Shown here in pieces: positions 52,701 through 61,300 of a DNA stretch of 64,000 bases. The translations under genes and the position numbers were made by a program. Under the pieces are notes generated by a model that saw only the letters and a program-made list of their open reading frames with translations, ran no database searches and was not told the origin of the DNA. The first letter of the stretch is position 1. Each line of letters begins with the position of its first letter. The stretch is from Acholoe squamosa (taxonomy: Eukaryota; Annelida; Polychaeta; Phyllodocida; Polynoidae), in NCBI GenBank assembly GCA_949317995.1, contig OX439036.1:26619854-26683853 (forward strand), read 5' to 3'.

Positions 52701-55700
52701 GGGCAAATGCCTCAGTTCTAAGGCTTCAGTTCTGTGGAGTCATTAGAAATATTGGTTACGCTGTATTAAGAGTGTAATACCACGCAAAGTGAGTTCACTT
52801 TTCAAACTATTTTTCTTCATGCAACAAATAAACCCGATTGAGCAACATGGAGTCAGGCTCCAAACAAAAGTGATAATTGTACATGATATACGGGGTGTCC
52901 AGATCTTGATAGATACTGCATGAGTGGAAAACGGTTTGTTATCCATTAGGGGAGTGGTCATTTATTATCATTTATATTATGGGGGGGGGGGCGTATAAAA
53001 TATTGACCCCTCTTGGGGGGGGGGGGCATAAAAAATTGCCTCTTTTTATCAAGTAAGCCCATGTGGTACTATAGTTCAAAGACGGGCATGAACGTTTTCT
53101 GTGCCACCGCAAAACAAATTCATCACAATTGAGGGGGGGGGGCGTAAAGATTTTTCGCATGTCTGTCTGAAATCCCCCCCCCCCCTCCCTGACCTAAGTG
53201 CTAGCTGTTCCAACCTGATGTAGCACTGTTTCATACCCACAGGTCCATGATTCTCACCATTTGATAATCTCATTTTTGTACAAGAATAAACCTTTTTTTT
53301 TTTGGTACCAAAATATGAACTCTGAAGGCCGTACTCAAGGAATCAGTACTACATAGCCGAGAAACTACCAAGTCCCTATGTTGAATAAATGTGACTTTCA
53401 TTCCTGTAGCAGAATAGATAGATCTAAAAATGCTTCTCGAGTAGTCTATAGTGGACAAAATGCCATTTAGCTGACAACACAACTGAAAAAGGTCTCAATA
53501 TCACCAATATATCCTCAATCTAACCACACCACGCCTATCAGATATCAGTGAGATTAATCACCCTTCACATCAATCTTACACCAACGCTACAGAACAGAAG
53601 GTCAATCATATTCAGATGCAAGGAACGTGGAATTAAGCAAATCACAAGTAAAGAGCATCTAGTACATTCTGCATGGCACTTAGCACATGTTAAGCTTAAT
53701 GACCTGTTGGTCAGACCAGCCACACCTGAGTATGATGTAGAGAATGTATGTAGATAGAAAGCCGACCAGCATTACACACCTTATATCATTGATTAGGGTT
53801 CTTGTCCTTGTGTGGTCATCCTCAGAGATCATTCTGTAAAATTATTACTCTATGGTCTGATGTTCTGTAAACTACATACTCCAGGTATACGTGAGACAGA
53901 AGCCCTGCTGCTCCTACCCCCTGTTACTCAGCTACTCCAGGGTCTATTAACTAGACCATTAGGGGCATTCACCCCAAACGGATACAGGCAGGGGACTTCA
54001 TTGCAGCAGCCTAGGTGGTTGGGGTGGGGGAGGGGGCCCTTTTTGAAGAGTCAGCATTATGTCTGTGTTTCTGCCCAGGAGGAGGAAGCGGCAGAGGAGG
54101 AAGAGCCACCTCCTCAGCTCTGCATGTGATGGATGGATGGACGCACTTATTACCTATGCACCTGTACTCCTAACTGTGAGTGTCCTGTGTTCCTCCAGGT
54201 GGAAACAAGTGTCAAGTGCCCATCTAGGTAGCCTACCACTAGTATTTATGTGCCCCCTCCTGTGGGGTATGGCAGGTGTAGATCCCTGGGGCTGAGGGCA
54301 TGGTGCTATCTATGAGCTGCTCTTACTCCTATCCCACCTGTGGATGCTGTCTGCTCCCTGCCTGCCTGCCTACATGCTGCACAGGCCGCAGTAGGTAGCG
54401 GCAGCAGTAGCCACAGCAGCAGCAAAGGTAGAAATCTGCACTGTTGGGGTGGGTGGGTGAGTGGGTGGGATGGTCTCACGCTTCTCCACACTGCATCTAA
54501 CACTCCCCCCACACACCTGTATCCTCACTCCCTCCTCCTAATCACACACGTGTATAGAGTCGTGCTGCCTGCTGGACCCTCACCAACTCTATGGTCTCCC
54601 CTCCAGACACTGATGGTCAGGAGTGAGGCCTCCCATCTGCAGTCTACCTGGCTCTGGGGTGTTTCTATAACTAGAGTCTATCGCTGATACTCCCTCCACC
54701 ACAGACCCTAGTATATATATATGCTGTCAATGCCATCTATCTATCCTTAGTCATATATGGACTTCAGGAAGAAGAATTGTGGTACCATGAAAATCTATTG
54801 CAAGATCTCAGAGAGATAGATGTCTGTATATATTGGACTATAATATACTAGGAGGCCATGGGGTGTATTTCTATATGCTCCTCCAGTGCTGAGTGACTCC
54901 TAGAGTTAATGCTGTAATATCCTATATGAGCAGCTCACGGGACTGTCTGTGGCCTTCTGCTAACCTATACTGCTGCTGCCACTGTTTGGTAATCTAGAAC
55001 ATAACATTAAGTAACTTGGCATGTGGTCGATCTCTTGGGCCATCTGCTGTTGTGCTTAAAATCATTTTCAGCATCCTTAGGGCAATAAAATAGGGGCACA
55101 CTCTCCCCACAGTTTTCATATTTCATTTTTTTTCTTTACAAAATTGACAATGCCAATTTACACATTGAATTTTATTTCACCCCTGATAAAGAGAATGCAT
55201 TGAAGTCGACCTCAATGCCAGATTTCCCTGTTGTGGAAATTAAGTATTATTCACATTTGGTGATTTTAAACAAACCTAATTTTTGTTCAATTCTGCTATT
55301 CGGATTCTCTTCTAAGGCATATTCATAGTGCTAGACAGGTACCCAACTTTACTTTATATGACGGTGAGATCTGGTGATCTATAAAGTAGAGATAAGACAG
55401 TCAACCACCGACAGGGAACAGGAGACCACACTAGAGAAGTTCACAATTTAAACAAATGAGGACAACACATTAGATTCACACAGATTTCAAACCATTGGTA
55501 CAGGCTGGTGGTCAATCGACAAAAGGCAGATGGGAGATTTCTCTCACAGAAGAATCACGTAATTTCCAGGGGGAGTTGGCTAGTTCTATGCTTGTGGATG
55601 GTTCCTTATTTGTCTCATTTTTGTTAGTTTCTTCTTTAATCATTAGAATTGTATATGTAGTCACACTGGTGGATACACAGATTTTTCTTTTTATATCATA

Positions 55701-58339
55701 TTTGGTGTTAGATAATGTCAAGATAGCTTTCGAATTTAATCTCTTACCAAGAACTCTGGGTGTGGCTTATATGAGGAATTTTCTTTGTATACCACAGTAT
55801 TACATCAATTTTAAGAACAGAGGTGCGGCTTATAGAGAAAGTCAGGGTGCAGTTATATGCGAGCTTTTACGATAAGAATACTTAAAATATCCCCTTCACA
55901 GTAATCTTACTTTAATAGACTAGCAAATCCAAACTGTCCACCTTCATTAGTATATCATGAACAGAAGACCCCCTTACAATATTATCAAAATTGGATGGCG
56001 AAGCGGCACGACCGACGTGTCTTGGTTGTATATTTTTAAAACATCATACTGAGTTTATCCTTGGTAAAATTCTCCTAAAAATGAAATTGCCTTGTGGTAC
56101 TTGCCCATAACCGAGATGTGCCATAGAAAGGTTTTGTTGGGCCTCAATCGTTGCTCATTGTCGAATATTTTTCTCCGTGACAAGTAAATTAATCGACTTA
56201 GTGCTAAAACAATTAGTGCTAAAACCTACAATATAGTATAAAAAAAGGGTCATCATACGTGCTGTTGTTATACTCTCAACTATACACTAATATTTTCACA
56301 AATGGGAGAAGCCATGTGCCACAGCTTCAGGGATCTGTGGGCCAGCGCCTAATTTTTAAGCCGGGGGCAATTATTTAACTAAAAGCACGAACTCTTGCTT
56401 TTTTCTTCAGCATTTCACAGGAAATTAGCATAATTCAATAAGGTAATTGCTGGGGTTGGGGGTTGGAGCGGCACCTCTGTTTCTTACATTTCTTCAGTGG
56501 CAAGGCGTGGACATACTAGATTAAAACATATCAAGGCCTATGCATGACTCCATCCTTTTCTCTTTTCTTCCCAAATGACAAATAACATGGCTATGATCAT
56601 CGGGGTATATTAGAAATGCAATTCCCGAGAAAAGTGTTCTCTTATTTTTCCCCTCTGAAAAGTAACACCTAAGAATCCGAGGGCGTTTTACAATTTCAAA
56701 CTAAACTTGACTTATGAGTTTGTTAATGGTTGGATTCTTAAAGATCTTCCAATGTAAAGTACACTACAGATTAAATGTAGTTGGTAACATCGATCTTAAA
56801 TTACTCTGAAATAGGTAGTGGGTGGAAGGCAGTGGGTTGATTTTTTAGAAGGATTGGCCTCTGAAGGAAGTTGAAAGGTTGTGAAAGTGTCCAATCTAAC
56901 GAACTGGAACATATTAATAGATGCAGCATCTTCTATACAAACCTAGAGCAATAAAAAGTTAATTTCTTCTCCAATTTTTCACATTTGATATTGAGTGGGC
57001 ATACAAATTTACACAAAGTCACGTCTGTTACACCGTCTGTCCAGGGGCATGTATTTGAGTCTGGACCTAGTCTTTCTTGTTGCACAAGTTAATCCTTTTT
57101 CATATTTGGTGATTCTCAAATTTGGTTCCTAAGTTTAGATTCCTTCTCACAGGGGCTGGGTTATTATTGGCTCCAGAATGACGGTCGATGGTGATACCAT
57201 TTCAATTTAGTCTCCCACATAATCCGACTGAACTTAAGGATTTAGGGCCTGATTAGGTTTACAGATTTTCTTGAAGAAGAGGTCAGCTTATACAGGTTTT
57301 ATTTTATTGATAAAGAATTTAAAGCTGTTTAAATTGATCAGAATTTGACTTAAAGAGGAGGTCGGCTTATGTGACAGGTTTCATGGTAAGGTAAGGATAA
57401 TGTTCTCTTTAAGTTAGACAATAATTGAGCTACTGTGGAATGACTCTTTGTAGATATACTTTACTAAAAATTGGTTAATCATACCAGAGATCAATGGAAC
57501 TTGAATTTCAGGGAATACTTTGTGCGCTAAGGATCTAAGTATTTCTTTTTGGAATGTGTAAATCTGGCTTCCTATTTCATCAGCTGTTCATTTGAATGAA
57601 TAGTCCCGCATTTGTCTGGGATGCTTTCTTGAAAGATTCATTCCACTAAGGACAAATCTTAGATCATCAAGAAATCAAAGTTCAGGGCCGGAACCAGAAG
57701 GGGTGGCATAAGGGGGGGGGGGGACAGAAAAAATATGGTTGGTGTCAGAAGAGGGCACAAACGCTTTGCTCACAAGTTTCCGTTTTCCAATGGTCCATGG
57801 ACTGAGGGATGGGGTTACCCCAAGGCCTCCCACTAGATCCCCCACTGAGGGTTTTCCATTTCATCATTTATACCGGTTTATTACCGTAAACTCCCGCGTA
57901 TAAGACGCGTCCTCTACGCCAAACAAAATGCTAGGGAGTCTTCTAGCTTTCTCTCAAGTTGGGGGTGCGTCTTATACGAGGGGTAATTTTACTATAGAAA
58001 TGTACTAAATTTACAAAATTGAACCCTAAGAGGTGCGTCTTATACGCGTAAATGCTTCTACCAAAGAGGGGGTGCGTCCTATACGCGCACCGCGTCTTAT
58101 ACGCGGGAGTTTACGGTAATATGGCATTTCTGCGCTACAGCATCATAACTACGGCACATAAGGCCACACCAAATAAAATAATTGGTCTATGGATTTTCAT
58201 TTTTGAAAACTGGAGCAGGAGGGCGAAATTTTAATGCAGCATAGACAATGAAATTTGCAAAGCTGGAGACCTTGACCTATCCAATGAGTGGTCTGCTGTT
58301 GCTATACCTTTTAATATTGGTTGACACTGTAAGGACTTT

Positions 58340-58374
<35 letters not shown>

Positions 58375-61300
58375 ATTTCCCAGAAAATGATGCGGGCGGA
58401 ATCCATAGACAAAATATTTTTCAAAAAAAAATTAAAAATTTCCATTTAGGAAAATCAGGTGCGGGAAATCCATAGACCAATGTTTTAACTTGGTGTGGCC
58501 TAATGTAGTATCTATATAACACACTTGGTGAAGTGAATTAAATCTAACACCTAATTTTGGATTAGTCTACGAGCTAAACTGCCGAAAGCTATTGAAGAAA
58601 GCTTGTGCTTAAAAAGGAAAAAAAATAAAGAGCATATCATTTAAAAATATAGAAGAATAGAGAAAAATACAAGTCACCAGGTATTATTGATAAGAATTTA
58701 GTATTTCATGGAGATGCTTTATTACTGATGCATTTTTTTTTTACAATGATACATGAGTGATGGGGTGAATGCCACATGATAGAAATGGAGGAATGATATG
58801 TATTCTGATGGTCCTTATCTTAGACCACCAATCGCTGTTATCCATGAGTACTGATACCATTAAAACATTAGAAAGATTATCTGCGCATGTGCTTTGAATT
58901 GGTCATGTATGCTCTGAGATAATGCAGTCATTTCTCTCCTTTTTCTCCTAAGCGTTTATACTCATAGGACTTTAACACCCAAAGTGGGCCTAGTAGTCAA
59001 TATAAACATATGTAGTATACACAAGAGTCCTCTTTCATACGTTTGAACTGCAAAGAGGGGATTTATAAAGAGATTACAAAATACAGGAGTTTAATGCTTT
59101 AGCATCCACTTTTACCACTGCTCTTGCGCCTCCACACTTTTTTATATATTCAATACTGCGCAGGTCCATCATCCAGTGAATCACCAAGTGAACCAGAAAA
59201 CTGAGAGTATGAATCTGGTCCGTGAATGTGTCCAATGTCTTGTGTGCGCTGATCATAGTTTGTGTAAGCTCCACCAGATGGCACCAGTGTGGGACATGCA
59301 GTTCAAGCCCAAAGCGCCGCCCACCGGGGTAGGAGAGAAGCAGAATTAAAGGTGCGTTGTCAGGGGTGTGTCTGATGGCCACCACATCACTTTGTGTTAG
59401 TTAGGCAGTGTGTAAGTCAGGGTGGAAGCCATGGTGGGTTCTGCACTACTCAGTTCTACCATTGTTTAATCAGTGTAATTCTCAGGGGTAACTATGTTGT
59501 ATCGATATATAAAAAGAAATAAAACACCAACTCCACTTTGTTAAACTGTTAATAATGATCAGACTGCCTGCCTCCATGCTGGCTGCTACAACTCTGTTAG
59601 TGGCTCCTCCTCGCCATGCACTCTCACCTTGCGTTTCTGGGCCAGGATCTCCTGGATCTGCGGAGAGTTGGGCTTAGGAGGCAGTTTGGGCTTGGATTTT
59701 GACGGAGACGTTAGCGGCGAGGTGCTCATTGGTGGTGATGGTGACGACAGCGGTGTGGTACTCCTACGAGGTGAGCTGCTCAGTGGTGTCCTTTTGGGGG
59801 AGGTTTGTGGGGAGGAGGAGGAGGAGGGTGGTTTGGTGGGAGGGGAGCTCCTGCTGGTAGTTATGGTGGTACGACCTAAGGCCAGGCTCTGTGGGGGTGT
59901 GGGTGACTTCTGGGGGCTGGGTGTGCTCGGTAAGGACACACTAGACAGGGACAGCACAGGGCTGGCCTGCTGTTGCTGAGCTTCCTCTACCCCACCATAG
60001 GATGAGCTGCTCAACCTGAGCGGCTCCCCCACTCCCCTTGAAGCAGCAGGAGGAACCACCTCCAAGGCCGTCTGAGTCACCAAAGTCACCTCCTCCACCA
60101 CCTTCTCCCGCCCATTACTCAGGCTGTCCCTAGAGCGCTTCTTAACCGGACTGTCCCGGTCGGCGTCCTCCCCTCCTGACGGCGTTTGCACGTTGTTCTC
60201 CGGGGACGTCGTCGAGAGGGGCAACGTTGGTGGGGTCACGTCGGATGAGTTGGAGGAAGAGCTGCTCTCCGTCTTGGCATGTCGGATGGCAAGCAGTCGT
60301 TCTGGCTCCTAGCATAGGGAAGGTTGAGAAAGGTGACATAACAGCAGGAAAGAACACAGAAGATGTGACAGGGCATGCTGTGTGCTCAATTAACATAACA
60401 CAACCCAAATCTCTTCTCACTGCAAGCAAATCAAACTCAGGGAATCACACATTCACCAACTGAAGAGCAGACATTATCTGTGGGTGCATGGTCAAAGCCA
60501 AATGCTTCACTGCAGTTCAGTAAAGTCATCCAATTGAAACAACTCAACCACCACAAGGAGCATGCAAAAAGAAAAAAAAAGAAGAAAGAAACTCCGACCA
60601 TATAAGCAAACCAAAATGGGTAGCAGACGTTACTACACACATGCACATGCAAACCAAAATGATGACATGGGGAGAAATAACCCCAAATCTTTAATTCTCA
60701 AAGAATCAGGATTGACTGATTTTAAGTTGGCTTCAGACCTTTATTTTCCTCCACGCTGGGTTGGTAATCAACAGCTATATTGCATATGTTTGCTCCAGTG
60801 ATCTGGCAAAACATGGCGCCGATAAGAGTTTTGAGGCCATAAATGACCTGTGCCATATCCATCATTGTCCTCATCTTGTATATTGTATTCTCCATTATGT
60901 CCAACAATTTACCTCTCTTCAAGAGGCTGGGTTATGTTTCCAGTCACTTTCTTTTCATATGATGCAAAATTTTCACTCATTCATGCACTTAGCGTATGTA
61001 CATGTAGCGTATCACTAGCATATATCATTTTGAATCCTTCAATACAGAGGACAGTGGATTTCTGTATATCTGCTAATTTGTTACATAAAACAGGCCCAAA
61101 ATATATTCACATGAACCACATCGAATTGTCATGCTTGAATATTCATTTCATTCGATACAAAGAAAATTTCAATTCAAATGGAAAATATACGAAAAAAAAA
61201 CTGATCAATGCTAATAGCTAACACAATTTCAAGGCCATGCGAAATTTCCTACTATCAATACCAAAAACGACTTATATGATAAAGCTACACAATCTCTCTT

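Larger units (their letters stand above)
49974..59627. other. Intron between the large linker exon and the 31-codon exon
   Basis: A 9.7-kb phase-0 intron. It includes MITE family 1 copy 3, a GC-rich island at 54000-54450, repeat remnants with GTCGGCTTAT near 55760-57370, two inverted-repeat elements at 57881-58500, a 33-base poly(A) at 58340-58372 and the unexplained ORF at 59074-59385. No other gene is seen. Confidence 0.75.

Noticed and set aside
53780..53835. Minus-strand 54-nt open stretch ([17 protein letters not shown]) after a good acceptor
   Set aside because: The open frame enters in phase 2 while the host intron is phase 0, and the donor is a poor GTGTGT.
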